Source: Metellina segmentata (taxonomy: Eukaryota; Arthropoda; Arachnida; Araneae; Tetragnathidae). From it: 64,000 nucleotides of DNA. Where the stretch lies: contig OX375881.1 in the NCBI GenBank assembly GCA_947359465.1, positions 33,087,742-33,151,741 of the forward strand. The letters are read 5' to 3'. Below are positions 44,300 through 56,245 of this stretch, piece after piece. The notes beneath the pieces are model-generated. The model worked only from the letters and a program-made list of their open reading frames with translations, did not search any database and was not told where the DNA came from. The translations under genes and the position numbers were made by a program. Position 1 is the stretch's first letter. Each line of letters opens with the position of its first letter.

Positions 44300-47080
44300 A
44301 TTAAATCAATCGCGATACTTATAAAAGTGTTATCCTGGCATTATTTTATGATAGTCGCCTTATAAAAATAAGAATATCAAAGTACATTGTAATACTTCGT
44401 TACACTTAATTCTATAAGAAAGTTTATTTTGCTTCTAATATGGTGACAGAAATCAAAGGAAATACGTTCAACCGTGTTTTCTTGGCCTCACATTATGTTA
44501 GTCGTTGTTTAAGTAAAAGATAATAGTATCCCTATTGCCACTAGACTCTATAAAAAAAACTTATATCGTGTCTAATCTAAAAAAGGACATCATATATAAT
44601 ATTTCTTACAGTGTTTTCCTGACATTACATTGTACTAGTCGTTTATACAAATAAAAAGATTGTTGCACTTAGCTCTTTACGAAACTGCTATCTTGTTTCG
44701 AATCTGATAATGGGATTCAAATGCGATATTCCTATAAGGGTTATCCTGTATTACATTATACTAGTCGCTTATATAAATAAATTGATCACAGTATATTGTA
44801 GTACTCTTGCACTTAACTTTATAAGAAATTGTATCTTATTTTTAATATGTTAATGGAAATGAACTCATATGCGATAGAGTTCAGTAGTTTTTTACCTGGT
44901 CTTTTACATTATAATAACCACTTATTCAAATGAAAAATCCCCGTGTGTTGTAGTATTTGTACACTTAACTATAACAAAACTATTAACTTGTTTTACTAAT
45001 CTGTGAATGAAAATCTAATATGATACTTCTAGCAGTATTTTTCCCGGCATGACATGATAGTTGTTTATAGAAATAAAAGATTGCAGACATATTATGTTAA
45101 ACTTTACGTGAAAACTGATGTCTAGTTTCTAATCTGTTAATGGAAATGAAATCAAATGCAAAATTTCTAACAGTGTTTACATGGCATTCCATTATAATAG
45201 TCACTTATAAAAATGAAATGATCCCATCCCGTTCTAGTACTCTTACACTTAACTATACGAAAACTTTTAACTCGTTTTACTAATGTGTTAATGAAAATAA
45301 AATGTGACGAAAAATAACTTCTAACGGTGTTTCTTGTTTTCAATCTGTTAATGGAAATAAAATAAAATGCGATATTTCTAACAGTGAATGGCATTAGATT
45401 ATACTACCCACTTATAAAAATGAAATAATCACAGCTTATTATAGTACTCGTACATTTAACTATAAGAAAACTGTTAACTTGTTTTCAATCTATTAATGGA
45501 AATAAAATCAAATGCGATATTTCTAACAGTGAATGGCATTAGATTATACTACCCACTTATAAAAATGAAATAATCACAGCTTATTATAGTACTCGTACAT
45601 TTAACTATAAGAAAACTGTTAACTTGTTTTCAATCTATTAATGGAAATAAAATCAAATGCGATATTTCTAACAGTGAATGGCATTAGATTATACTACCCA
45701 CTTATAAAAATGAAATAATCACAGCTCATTATAGTACTCGTACATTTAACTATAAGAAAACTGTTAACTTGTTTTCAATCTATTAATGGAAATAAAATCA
45801 AATGCGATATTTCTAACAGTGAATGGCATTAGATTATACTACCCACTTATAAAAATGAAATAATCACAGCTCATTATAGTACTCGTACATTTAACTATAA
45901 GAAAACTGTTAACTTGTTTTCAATCTATTAATGGAAATAAAATCAAATGCGATATTTCTAACAGTGAATGGCATTAGATTATACTACCCACTTATAAAAA
46001 TGAAATAATCACAGCTTATTATAGTACTCGTACATTTAACTATAAGAAAACTGTTAACTTGTTTTCAATCTATTAATGGAAATAAAATCAAATGCGATAT
46101 TTCTAACAGTGAATGGCATTAGATTATACTACCCACTTATAAAAATGAAATAATCACAGCTTATTATAGTACTCGTACATTTAACTATAAGAAAACTGTT
46201 AACTTGTTTTCAATCTATTAATGGAAATAAAATCAAATGCGATATTTCTAACAGTGAATGGCATTAGATTATACTACCCACTTATAAAAATGAAATAATC
46301 ACAGCTTATTATAGTACTCGTACATTTAACCATAAGAAAACTGTTAACTTGTTTTCAATCTATTAATGGAAATAAAATCAAATGCGATATTTCTAACAGT
46401 GAATGGCATTAGATTATACTACCCACTTATAAAAATGAAATAATCACAGCTCATTATAGTACTCGTACATTTAAGTATAAGAAAACTGTTAACTTGTTTT
46501 CAATCTATTAATGGAAATAAAATCAAATGCGATATTTCTAACAGTGAATGGCATTAGATTATACTACCCACTTATAAAAATGAAATAATCACAGCTCATT
46601 ATAGTACTCGTACATTTAAGTATAAGAAAACTGTTAACTTGTTTTTAATCTATTAATGGAAATAAAATCAAATGCGATATTTCTAACAGTGAATGGCATT
46701 AGATTATACTACCCACTTATAAAAATGAAATAATCACAGCTCATTATAGTACTCGTACATTTAAGTATAAGAAAACTGTTAACTTGTTTTCAATCTATTA
46801 ATTGAAATGAAATCAAATGCGATATTTCTTACAGTGTTGACATGACATTAGATACACACTTATAAAAATGAAATGATCACAGCTCGTTATAGTACTCGTA
46901 TATTTAACTGTAAGAAAACTGTTAACTTCTTTTTCTAATATGTTAATGAAGATCAAATGCTTTACTTCTAACATTGTTTTTTTGCAAGTGTGTGACATGT
47001 TTTGTTTACAGAAATAACAAGATCGGAGCACTGTTCCACTTTAACTCTACGAAAACTGTTATCTTGTTTCTAATCTGATA
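44300..47080. repeat. 145-bp satellite array, ~19 units
   Basis: Ten near-identical units start GAATGGCATTAGATTATACT at 45386, 45531, 45676, 45821, 45966, 46111, 46256, 46401, 46546 and 46691, exactly 145 bp apart. Diverged units flank them on both sides (about seven from 44300, and two or more to 47080). The unit includes CACTTATAAAAATGAAATAA, TATAGTACTCGTACATTTAA and GGAAATAAAATCAAATGCG. Central units differ by single bases (for example CTTATTATAG or CTCATTATAG). Identity falls toward the edges. Confidence 0.97.
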
Positions 47081-47089
47081 CGGAAGAAA

Positions 47090-48420
47090 ATACCGTCCAC
47101 GCCTCTTCTTTTAGGGAAAACATCTGAATATGAAATCCAAAAACATTAAAAAGGCCTCCCACAGCACAATCGGAGAGCCCAAAAAGACAGAAACTAAAAC
47201 CTCTGTGTTTCCGTTTCAGGAGTCATTAGGCATAGCTCCTCACAAAAAGCGCACTTAAATGCTAATGGGATGTATAGACCGATTCCAGAATATGATAAAG
47301 GAGACTCCGACTTTCGTCTCCAGTCCCAGTGAGACTGTAAAAACGGATGAAAAACCCGCACACCTCTCTTCCAGAGTTATAAGTATCTCTTGATTGGATT
47401 AAACTGAATTATTCAACAGCGAAGGCTGTGGTGATAAAGTTAAGAAACTTCCCCTCAACGATGCTATAAAGTTATGAGGAAGGAAGGTAGAGGTGTAAAA
47501 GGGGAAGGGTTTTTGTTGTTGCCGTCTTCTTCTAAGGTTTTCGCAGCAAAATAAGCTGAAATAACCCCATTTTCTCGGTCCCTTCTCACTGTTGGACATC
47601 TTCATTAAAGGCTGTGAGAAATTCGGGAAGCGGCGCACTGGTGGGAGGTGGATGTAAGTGAAAGGGATTGTTGAAGAAAAAAAATGTAATGGCAGTAAAT
47701 TAAATACAGGAACTGTAACGGGAAAGAAAGACGAAAAAAATAAAGATTTCTGGATTCTTTGTCTCGTTGGAGGAGTAACACTGGGAGTTTATTTGAGCGG
47801 GAATTTATTTTTCCCTTTATTCTTGCATTTGGGGATAATGGCTTCGAAATCATTCGCTAAATGGTTCGACGCGCAGTTTTCGAATGAACTGTGTTCGGAG
47901 CACCCGTGCATATCCATCCACGTAACGATCTCTGTAAGAGGTTTGTGGATTCAAAGTGGGGGTGTGACGTCACGTTTTAGGGATCGTATCGATATAAAAT
48001 CGCAGGTTTATTGATTTGTAGGAAATACCGATCATTTTAACCCGATGTGAACAATTCATCCTATTTGATCCCCCTTCACAAATGCAGCAACCGGAGACAA
48101 CAATTCCAAATTTGAAACAGTCCAACCAAAAACTGTTGTATTTGCAGGGACTGGTGTGTATTAAATCTGTCCTGACGTCAATGTTTCTGACGTCTGTGCG
48201 TGTCGAACTGCGGAGAGTGGAGTGGCCAGTTCGATGTTGACCTCGTAATCTGCCCGAGGTTAAAAAATACGACTTGTTTTCATGGGGTCTTTCGCATCGG
48301 GTTGGATGAACACAGACCGTTAACAATGGACCCCCGAGAAGAACACTAACGCCAAGTGTAACTCAGCAATTTCTTCCCAGGAAACGAAAAGTAAGAATAC
48401 CTTTCAGGATTAACATTGAT
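47090..48420. other. Higher-complexity unique stretch, no gene recognised
   Basis: This block is less AT-rich than its surroundings and has no repeats. The largest frames are 118 codons on each strand (47658-48014 plus; 47970-48326 minus) with no domain, signal or consistent extension. A hydrophobic run (WILCLVGGVTLGVYLSGNLF) in the plus frame would resemble a membrane segment, but nothing else supports a protein. Possible noncoding function is inference. Confidence 0.35.
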
Positions 48421-48562
48421 CCACCAAGTGTTTTCGAGAACTCGTCTATCAAAATCCGATTAATTTTGCTGATGACAAAAGATCTCGTCATCAAGATATT
48501 TCCAATTTTTTAGTGCTGAAGACATAAAGATCAGGACAGTATTGATAGTGACGAGATGACCA
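48421..48562. mobile_element. Truncated TTAA MITE, copy 10
   Basis: CCAAGTGTTTTCGAGAACTC, AATTTTGCTGATGAC, AGATCTCGTCATCAAGATAT and AGTGACGAGATGACC are family blocks; the right third is missing. Confidence 0.62.
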
Positions 48563-48569
48563 GTGGTAT

Positions 48570-49140
48570 AATTCCAACAAGTACAATACTGGTGATAGCG
48601 AAAGCTGAATTAATAACAGTATATATGTTACTTTTAAATAATGCCACTTATCCGGCTTTTTTTTTTAATATTCCCCCCCCCCATTTAGTTGCCTCATTGT
48701 TTTTCTAAAATTTACAGTGAAACCCAACGCGGTCACCTACAATACCATTTTTTATTTACGTGTTCACTTTCAATGCAATTCAAGTTTATGATCGTATTTG
48801 TGTGTGCAGCTTCACTTCAAATGTTTATTTGAGGTAGCAATAACTCTTTCTCACTCTTTATTTATATCAAAGCTTCACCTTTCAAAGCAATTTTGCACTA
48901 TTATTTTCTGACTCAAGCTTTTCGAATCTTACTTCTGCAGCTTGATAGAAACAAGTTCGATGTCCAAATTCGCTGGTTTTAAGTCGTATCACCAAATCAC
49001 CTAAAGGTAAGAAATTTACTGTAGAAAAAAGATCAATTTCCGACTGCCAAAACATTATCAAAATATTAAAACATTGTAAAGTACGCTATACTTATTCTCT
49101 AGGGAGTTGTCTCGATAGAGTGTCTCATAGAGACCCTCAC
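48570..49140. other. AT-rich unique DNA
   Basis: A C-run at ~48673-48682 and no recognised feature. Confidence 0.45.
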
Positions 49141-49154
49141 CTAGACTAGATTAA

Positions 49155-49360
49155 AGCTAGAGGGTTAGAAATTTAGGGAATAAACTCACCATATCTTGAT
49201 GGGCTGTATGTCTCGTAATTAAAATAAAACATACCAGGTCTTGATCTCAACCTCATCGAAGAATTAGCAATATACTGATGATATACGATATTTCATCTTC
49301 AATGAAATTGTAATACCTTGATGGATAAACATACCTCATCAAAACCACTTCGAGAGTTAA
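49155..49360. mobile_element. TTAA MITE (GATATC-palindrome family), copy 11
   Basis: Left end resembles GAGGGTTAGAAATTTAGGGA, then ATATCTTGATGGGCTG, ATGTCTCGTAATTAAAA, CCAGGTCTTGATCTC and CATCAAAACCACTTCGAGAG, ending at TTAA (49357-49360). It is strongly diverged. Confidence 0.55.
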
Positions 49361-49364
49361 GAAT

Positions 49365-50470
49365 TAAAAATAATAATAAAAAACATTATTTAATTAGATG
49401 TTGTACCCCAAACTTTCGAAATTGACATTGGTCCTTTTCCTACCACTGTAACTTTATTTAAAAGAAACCAACATACTGCAGAAAGTAACCAAGAAAAGAA
49501 ACCAACATATAGCATCACTCAAATAGAATTGTCTTAAATAACAGAAAAAGATCAGGAAATGTATTATTTCCTTATTGATCAGTTGCGTTAAATGCAATGA
49601 AAACCTCATGTCTGAATACAGTATCAAAGATCTTTATCATTTTCAGACAGTAATTTTAATTCAGACTTCCTTTGAACGATTCAGTATAAAAAAATACATC
49701 TATTCCTCAATAAAATCCACGAATACTATTTATTAAAATGAATCCTGTCAATTAATTAACTTTTTTCATGGAATTCTAGAACATACATTTCCTCAATGGA
49801 AAAAAAAAGATAGAAATCCTTGCAAAATAAATCCACCAATTTCGGTTTCCTGTACATCACGAAGATCTCCACATTTTTGGCTCGAGTCGAGGAGTTATAA
49901 CAAATGATTATTGGGACACAGCGAATTATGCGAGGGATATCCATTTCCCCTGTGTTAATCAGTAGCAAAATCCTTTGATTAATGCTTCATTTATACGACT
50001 TTTCTTCGGTGAAGAACTTTCTCCAGCAGTTGGTTTTCCTAAAGATACGCAAGAACAAGTTGTGTAATTGATTAAGAGAATTCGCTCGCTTATAAGGACT
50101 GCGTTGCATAATCTTGTTTTAAGTGGCAATATCCAGTACGATTTATTAGAGCATGCAGACTCCATTTCTCTTCTTTTCGTTTGGCAACAAAATTTATGGA
50201 TTCAATATTGCTATATTTCTTGTTGGCGTCCCATGCATTAAAATATTTAGAGTAACATTATTTCCTGTGAGCTGTGGAATGTTCGTAAATATGTAGTTGA
50301 GAGCAATGAGCAGCGTTACTATTACAGTGATTCGTTCAATAATTTAGTGTTACACCACTGATGCCACACAAGAAAAATTAAAGTGTAAAATGTTATTAGT
50401 AAAAATACGTCTAGATGTGAAGTTCACATAGAAGTCCTCGAGAAGTTTACATAGGAAATTTCAAATGGTT
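49365..50470. other. AT-rich unique DNA
   Basis: No gene; frames of 68-70 codons on the minus strand have no domain. Confidence 0.45.
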
Positions 50471-50477
50471 TTTAATT

Positions 50478-50740
50478 AACTTCTTACTGTACCAACACAA
50501 CGAATGACGGTGCAGGATCAAACCCCAATCAATTTTGACCCAAGGTCAGATGAAGAAATCATCACCTGTGCTGACATCCCAATCTCCAAACTCCCACATT
50601 ACGCCAATGTGAGGACAATTGAAGCCACGATAGATTTAACGTGCTACAGTCCCCTTGTACACGAAGATCTTTGGTTAGACTAAAATTCAAACTCGCAACC
50701 CTTCGATTGCCAATCCGTTAATCTTCAAACAGGACTGACG
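50478..50740 (-). mobile_element. tRNA-derived SINE, minus strand
   Basis: ATTAACTTCTTACTGTACCA, CAACACAACG, GGTGCAGGATCAAACCCC, CCCAAGGTCAGATGAAGAA and ACTCCCACATTACGCCAATG follow the SINE body order. The B-box complement AAATTCAAACTC lies at 50683-50694. The A-box region is worn. Confidence 0.72.
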
Positions 50741-50929
50741 CGTCCAGGAAGTTTCAAAACACCTTGCATATTTTTTCTTCACTTGGGTTGGGTTGTATGG
50801 TGCAAGGATCATATTCGGCCATTCTGCTCCATACAATGTCGTGTAATAGGACATAAGATTCTACAAACATAGATGAGGTATAACACACATGAGGTTTTAC
50901 AAACATTGATAGTAAATAATCGAACTTGG

Positions 50930-50995
50930 CGTGCTCACAACCTGCAGGTTGCTAGCGCAGAGGGCAAATCCACTGAGCCATGGCGACCTTCATTT
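50930..50995 (-). mobile_element. tRNA-like head, possibly another SINE
   Basis: The complement reads GCCATGGCTCAGTGGATTTG, an A-box-like start, and ~30 bases on GGTTGTGAGCACGCC where a B box would be. The segment lies in a 114-codon plus-strand frame (50873-51217) that has no recognised domain. The body was not identified. Confidence 0.35.
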
Positions 50996-50999
50996 AATG

Positions 51000-51505
51000 T
51001 AGGAATCAAGATGATAAAATGTGGAGCGAAGCATGATGGAAAACTCAGCTATAAAATGGAGTCGTGTTGGCAGTTTGTAGCAAAGACAAAGAAAATACCT
51101 TCCGGGATATATGTTTCCAGTCCCACATTTACATGTGCACGTCCACTGCATCATCTGTCTTATCTGGAGCCAATTTTTGAGCTAAGACTCGCATTAAACT
51201 TCTGGGAAATATGCTAATCGAGTCAGTTTCGACTCGGTGGGAGGTTTCTGAGGACATATTCGCAGAAAGCTACAAGCCCCGTTCAGGATGGTACAGTCTG
51301 TTGGTGACATGACTGATAAGTCAGTTAGACAATGTAGACTGGTGTAATCTGCAGCTCCCTTAAAAGAGGGACATTTGCGTGAAAAAGTTTAACAACTGGC
51401 ACTGTAGGAAATGTTCTAAGGTGTAAATAAAGTTCCATGTAGCAGGAATTCTGCACGCGACAAAATCCGCAGCTGTTAAACTGTTTGAGCACTATTTTAA
51501 TTAAA
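51000..51505. other. Unrecognised sequence
   Basis: No repeat partner, transposon end or domain was recognised. Confidence 0.4.
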
Positions 51506-51511
51506 GATGTT

Positions 51512-51730
51512 TTAACTCTCCAAATGGTAAACAAAATTTCTCGTTCATTAAAATCCGACCAATTTTGCTAATGCGGAGGTATCTCGTCTAACAAGATATT
51601 GCTGATTTTTTTCATGGTCAAAACCAAAATTTGGTTTTATTTTCTTTTGACGAGTTATTTCGTCATTCAAAATCCATTTAACCTTCCTAAAGACGAGATA
51701 TCTCGTCGAGAAACCCTTCAGGAGGGTAAA
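51512..51730. mobile_element. TTAA MITE (GATATC-palindrome family), copy 12, complete
   Basis: TTAA (51512-51515) precedes CTCTCCAAATGG; GGAGGG (51721-51726) precedes TAAA. The 211-bp length matches copy 8. Inside are ATTTTGCTAATGCGGAGGTA, TCTCGTCTAACAAGATATTG, GACGAGTTATTTCGTC and the intact GACGAGATATCTCGTC at ~51692-51707. Confidence 0.8.
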
Positions 51731-51739
51731 AACACATTA

Positions 51740-52425
51740 TGTGATCTTTAAGTACTCTAGAAGTGCATTAAAATTATTTGGAAAACCAATTATATTTTCG
51801 AAATGAGTTAAAAGTTATTAAAAATTGATATTCATTTTAACCATCCGAACGTCAGAGCATTTTTGAGTGGCATTGTTCTTACCCCACATTGGCTATATAA
51901 GGTTGCAGAACAGATATAAGCATATAAACCCCAGAGGATTAAATAAAAATTCGAAAAATCCTTCCGAATCGCTAAAATTAAAAATTCCACGATGTATGGA
52001 TATGGATATGATGACTCGATAGGTAGTGAATATCCGTATCATTTGTATCCTTTAAGAATTTTCATAGCTGCATAAATTTTCAAGTAAATTAGATTGTTTA
52101 ATTACCATACAGAACTGGATACCTCAATATTAAATTCACAGCTCAAAATGGAACTCATATGAAACACATTGATAGCTAGAACTAAAGAAATTAAATAATT
52201 ACTGGCGTTTACAGATATAGAAAATTACATACATGTGTTAATAATTTAAGTATACTTTAATGCGTGTTTGCACTAAGCGTCTTTAGAAATATCTGCTCTT
52301 TCTATTTTTTATCATAAATATAAACACTCACATCAATCGTTTCCTTACATCTATTTCCTGGTTTAATAATTATTTAATGTGCACGAGCAAATTCTCGTGA
52401 TTATAAAAATTCAGACAGTGACGTA
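51740..52425. other. AT-rich unique DNA
   Basis: No recognised feature. Confidence 0.45.
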
Positions 52426-52429
52426 AAAT

Positions 52430-53315
52430 GGAGTTGTATTTACAAACTACCCTAAGCTACTTACGATTTAATAAATACTAGTCGTGTTACCCAAAATGGA
52501 GCTGTGTTTACTAACCAACAAACACGGCATCACAGATCATAAATATATATTATAACGCGATATATATTAACTGGCGCGATATAATATAACTGGCGCGATT
52601 CTTATCATTTTTAGCCAAAGCCTCCAGATTTAATAAATGGGTACCGGTTAGACCTAAACCGAGTTGTTTACTAACTAGCCAACACATTTGCACTGTCTCG
52701 GATCATAAATTTATTCAAATCGTTGAGAATTGGGAATTTCACTCACAGAACACTTTACCCACATCAATGCCTTAGTATGGAAGATTCTGTACGTGTTGCA
52801 TATTTTAAGGTTTTACTCTATTTGAGTCCTTGTTTCAATAAATTCATATTATGGAGGTAAACAATTGTATGTACTAACTAGCTTAAGCCTCCTGATTTAA
52901 TAAATACACACAAATCACGTCCAAAATGAAGGTATGTACTAACTAGCCAACACTTAAACGTCGTCTAATATATACATATTCAAGTCCACAAGGATTGAAT
53001 ATTGCGCTCATTGCGTCCACATCAATTCATTAGGATGGATAATTTATTTTGTATTGATAATGGAGCTCATTTTAGCGTGTTGCTCCATTTGAATATTTCT
53101 TATGATTAAATAAATTCAGCTTATGACGATAAAACATAGTTGTGTGTACTAACCATCCTAAGCCTGCTGATTTAATAAAAACAATTCATACCGAAAACTG
53201 AGTTGTGTACTAGCTAGCCAACACACACACGCCGTCTCAGATCATAAATGTACTCTAGTCCATTAGTATTGCAAATTCCCCACACCGAACAGCGTCCACT
53301 TCAATGCTGAAACGT
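52430..53315. repeat. Diverged tandem repeat, ~260-280-bp units
   Basis: Blocks GATTTAATAAAT (~52466, 52628, 52908, and GATTTAATAAAA at 53170), ACTAACTAGCCAACAC and a GTCTCAGATCATAAAT-like block recur in the same order three to four times. The last unit runs into the GC-richer block at 53.3 kb. Confidence 0.75.
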
Positions 53316-53319
53316 CGAA

Positions 53320-53645
53320 AAAGCTCTCAGAGCCCACCGTCCGGCTCGAAGCGCGTCCGGTCAATAACTGTTACCGGTCATCCAGGCATCGGCACTCGAC
53401 AATATTCAAATCACATTCCAGAACACCCCCTCTAATGTTCGAATCACGTGACGCCCGCGTTAAGTGTTGTCAAGTCAATTACAGCTCTCGTGCCGTAAGA
53501 GGGGTCCGGCCACGGGTCCGGCATTAGGAGTTGAGGCACGATTCCCTCTTTGTTTTGAAATATCCATTCCGCAGGAAGTCCTGCCGCGCCGGGGTTGTTT
53601 GGCCGCGATTGGCCGCGGTGCTGCTTGTTTGAACAAAATGTGACA
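53320..53645. other. GC- and CpG-rich island
   Basis: This ~325-bp stretch has many CpGs (CGAAGCGCGTCCGG, CACGTGACGCCCGCG, GGCCGCGATTGGCCGCGG) and stands out in an AT-rich window. GATTGG at 53608 is a CCAAT-box complement. It could be a promoter or an unmethylated island, but no start site or coding frame is evident. Confidence 0.4.
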
Positions 53646-53931
53646 AGTTCGCGCGACTCTCTGGTGGAGGTGTTTCGCCGTGGGTCGTGTGAGTTATGAA
53701 GAGAGTGAGTCGTGGAGTGCGTTTGTCAGTTTTGAATTGGGTTTTATGGGTTGGAAAGTCCCATGAAAGCGGGAAAGTGACGTTAATGTGTTGATTTTAT
53801 TGATGGCGGCACTTGGCAACTACTTTGCTTTGAACAAAAGGGCCGTCTGTGTTGGGAAATCCGAAGCTCTGAATGCAATGGTGACTCTCGAGGAGGTTTC
53901 CGTGTATTTGGATCGAAATTGAGAACTCTTA

Positions 53932-54356
53932 GGCCCTTTGCACACATCCGGTTTTTCAACGTGCGGCGCCGCTGCCCCAACGCAAGTGCGGTCTGAGATA
54001 CATTAGATCCAATGGAGCAGTGCACACATGTCTCCGGGTGACGCACGTCCAACTTGCGTGCAATTTGTACCGCAGTTCCGCACGGTCGCCGCACATGAGT
54101 CTCTGTTCTGAAGTACCTTGTTTTCATAAACAAATGGAATATAAATAATAATTAATAAATGATTGTATCCAGTTACGTCTATTTTGTTTCAAATATATAA
54201 TTTTTTTTACAACAAGTAAGCGAAATAAACACGTTTTCTTCGATGGAACATTTATCGCAAATGGCGCGAAATGAGTACTTGTGTCATTTCACGGTTATGT
54301 GTGCATAGTTGGGCTTCGGTGCCGCACGTTAAAAAACCGGATGTGTGCACCGGGCC
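53932..54356. mobile_element. 425-bp PIF/Harbinger-like MITE, copy B
   Basis: GGCCCTTTGCACACATCCGG begins the left end and the complement of the right end starts GGCCCGGTGCACACATCCGG. TTA flanks both sides (53929-53931 and 54357-54359). Copy B is inverted relative to copy A at 33793. The neighbouring unit has CTCTTAATCC intact near 54763-54772, so the empty site is visible and the 3-bp duplication is confirmed. Confidence 0.9.
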
Positions 54357-55484
54357 TTAATCCTCAAAGCGGTTTCCCGATAAGATATCTAGTCCCACGA
54401 TACATGTTTTCGTTGATGATTAGGTTCAGAGATAAACTTACCGATAGTAAACCCGTCGATTTTTATGACAGGTTCAAGATATGGTGAAGTTCGCGCGACT
54501 CCTTGGTGGAGGTGTTTCGCCGTGGGTCATGTGAGTTTTGAAGCTACTGAGACTTGATGCGTATGTCAGATTTGAATGGGGTTTTAAGGTTTGCAAAGTC
54601 CCATGAATGCGGGAAAGTGACGTTAATGTGTTGATTTTATTGATTGCGGCAAGGCAATAATACTTTGTTTTGACCAAAAGTGAGGTCTGTTGGGAAATCA
54701 AAAGATCTGACTGCAAAGACGACTCTAGGAAGTTTTCATGTATTTGGATCGAAAATGAGAACTCTTAATCCTCAAAGTAGTATTTCGATTAGATATCTAG
54801 TCCAACGATATATGTTTTTCTTAATGATTAGATATAGTGCGGAGATAAACTAACCGATAATAAACTCACCGAGTTTTATGACAGGTTCACGGTCTGGTGA
54901 CAGGTTCACGGTCTGGTGATAGGTTCAAGATCTGGTGACTGGTTCGCTCGTCTATGGTGGACGTGTTTCGCCCTGGGACGTGTGAGTTCTGAAGCGAGGT
55001 CATTCAGTGCGTTTGTCAATTTCTGAATAGGGTTTTATGAGTTGGAAAGTCTCATGAAAGCGAGGAAGTGTTAATGTGTTGATTTCATTGATAGCGGCAC
55101 TAAGCAACAACTTTGCTTTGCGCAAATGGGTGGTCTGTATTCGGAAATACGAAGCTCTGACAACAATGGCGACTCGAGGAAGTTTCCATGTACTTCAATC
55201 GAAATTGAGAACTCGATCCTGAAAGTAGTTTTTTCGATTAAATATCTAGACCAATGTGTGATCTTCTGGAGATCAACTTCCCTATTACTCCAAGCAACTA
55301 AAGATCCAAGTGGGAAAAACAAAGCCACCCTTTCTCAGTACTGGTAACAATACGGAATAGGTTTGACACTGTAGGCTGCAGTTTCCAACGAGAATGTAAA
55401 CCAACAGAAGGGTTAACTGAATTAAATAAAGAACAACTAGTACATCTTAGAAGAGCGTGCGCGAGTTCCTGGAACCTGCAAGTG

Positions 55485-55582
55485 GTTTCGATGAGGTAAC
55501 TCATCCATCAAGATCAGAAAAATTTTGACGATATTTCGTCGTCAAAATATTGCCGATTTTCTATGGCATGAACACGATTTGG
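55485..55582. mobile_element. TTAA MITE fragment, copy 13
   Basis: AAGTGGTTTCGATGAGGTAA, CATCCATCAAGATCAG, GACGATATTTCGTCGTCAAA and TATTGCCGATTTTCTATGGC are the left half of the family, running into unit 4 of the tandem repeat. Confidence 0.62.
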
Positions 55583-55884
55583 TGACAAGTTCTCTCAACT
55601 CTTTGGCAGAGGTGTTTAGCAATGGGTCGTGTAAGGGCGTGAATCGAGGGAGTTGTCTAGTGCGTTTGTCAGTTTTAAATGAGTGGATGGGTTGGAAAGT
55701 TCTATGAAAGAGTGTCGTTAATATGTTGATTTTATTGATGGTGGCATTTGGTTAAAACCTTTGAATAAAACGGTAGTCAATGTTGAGAAGTTAGATGCTT
55801 CAGCTACGATGGCGACTACAGTAAGCTAATGTTAGTGCGAAGTTAGCCCTTATTTGAATCGAAATTGAGTAAACTTAACCCTCC

Positions 55885-56240
55885 TACGTGTTAAAGCAAC
55901 AATGCTTAGACATTAACGAAAGAGTTTATCAATAGTTTTGCTAAAAACGCAAAGGTTTGAAGGCTTACTTTCACTGAAAGTCATATGTTTCCTAGGCTCA
56001 TTTATATTTGTGCGTCAATCAGAATCTGTTCTCAGTATCCGGATCCGTAGAATTAATGAGAATCATAAACGGGAATGATTTTCATGTTTAACCATTCCCG
56101 TTCTCTTCGTTCATTGGTTCGACAGAGCCAGTCGTAGTTCCAGATTCATTAGCACTACTGAAGTTGATTGTTAAATATTATTTCCACTGTTGAATATTCA
56201 CTAGATTGTTTTGTGTTAAATTTTCGTCAGAAATGTTAAT
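55885..56240. other. Unique DNA
   Basis: TTAACCCTCCTACGTGTTAA at 55875-55894 resembles a lone MITE end; nothing else is recognised. Confidence 0.4.
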
Positions 56241-56245
56241 ATTTC

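Larger units (their letters stand above)
53647..55880. repeat. Four tandem copies of a ~420-640-bp unit, one interrupted by a MITE
   Basis: Units start near 53647 (GTTCGCGCGACTCTCTGG), 54489 (GTTCGCGCGACTCCTTGG), 54943 and 55589. Shared order: GGAGGTGTTTCGCCGTGGGT, GTGTGAGTT, GTGCGTTTGTCAGTTTTGAA, GGTTTTATG, GTTGGAAAGTCCCATGAAAG, GTTAATGTGTTGATTTTATT, then a GAATGCAATGGTGACTC-like block and TGGATCGAAATTGAGAACTC. Each ends in a worn TTAA MITE piece. Unit 1 carries the nested 425-bp MITE. Identity between units is moderate. Confidence 0.88.

Noticed and set aside
47658..48014. 118-codon frame with a hydrophobic stretch
   Set aside because: No homology recognised, no splice context, and an equally long frame lies nearby on the opposite strand.
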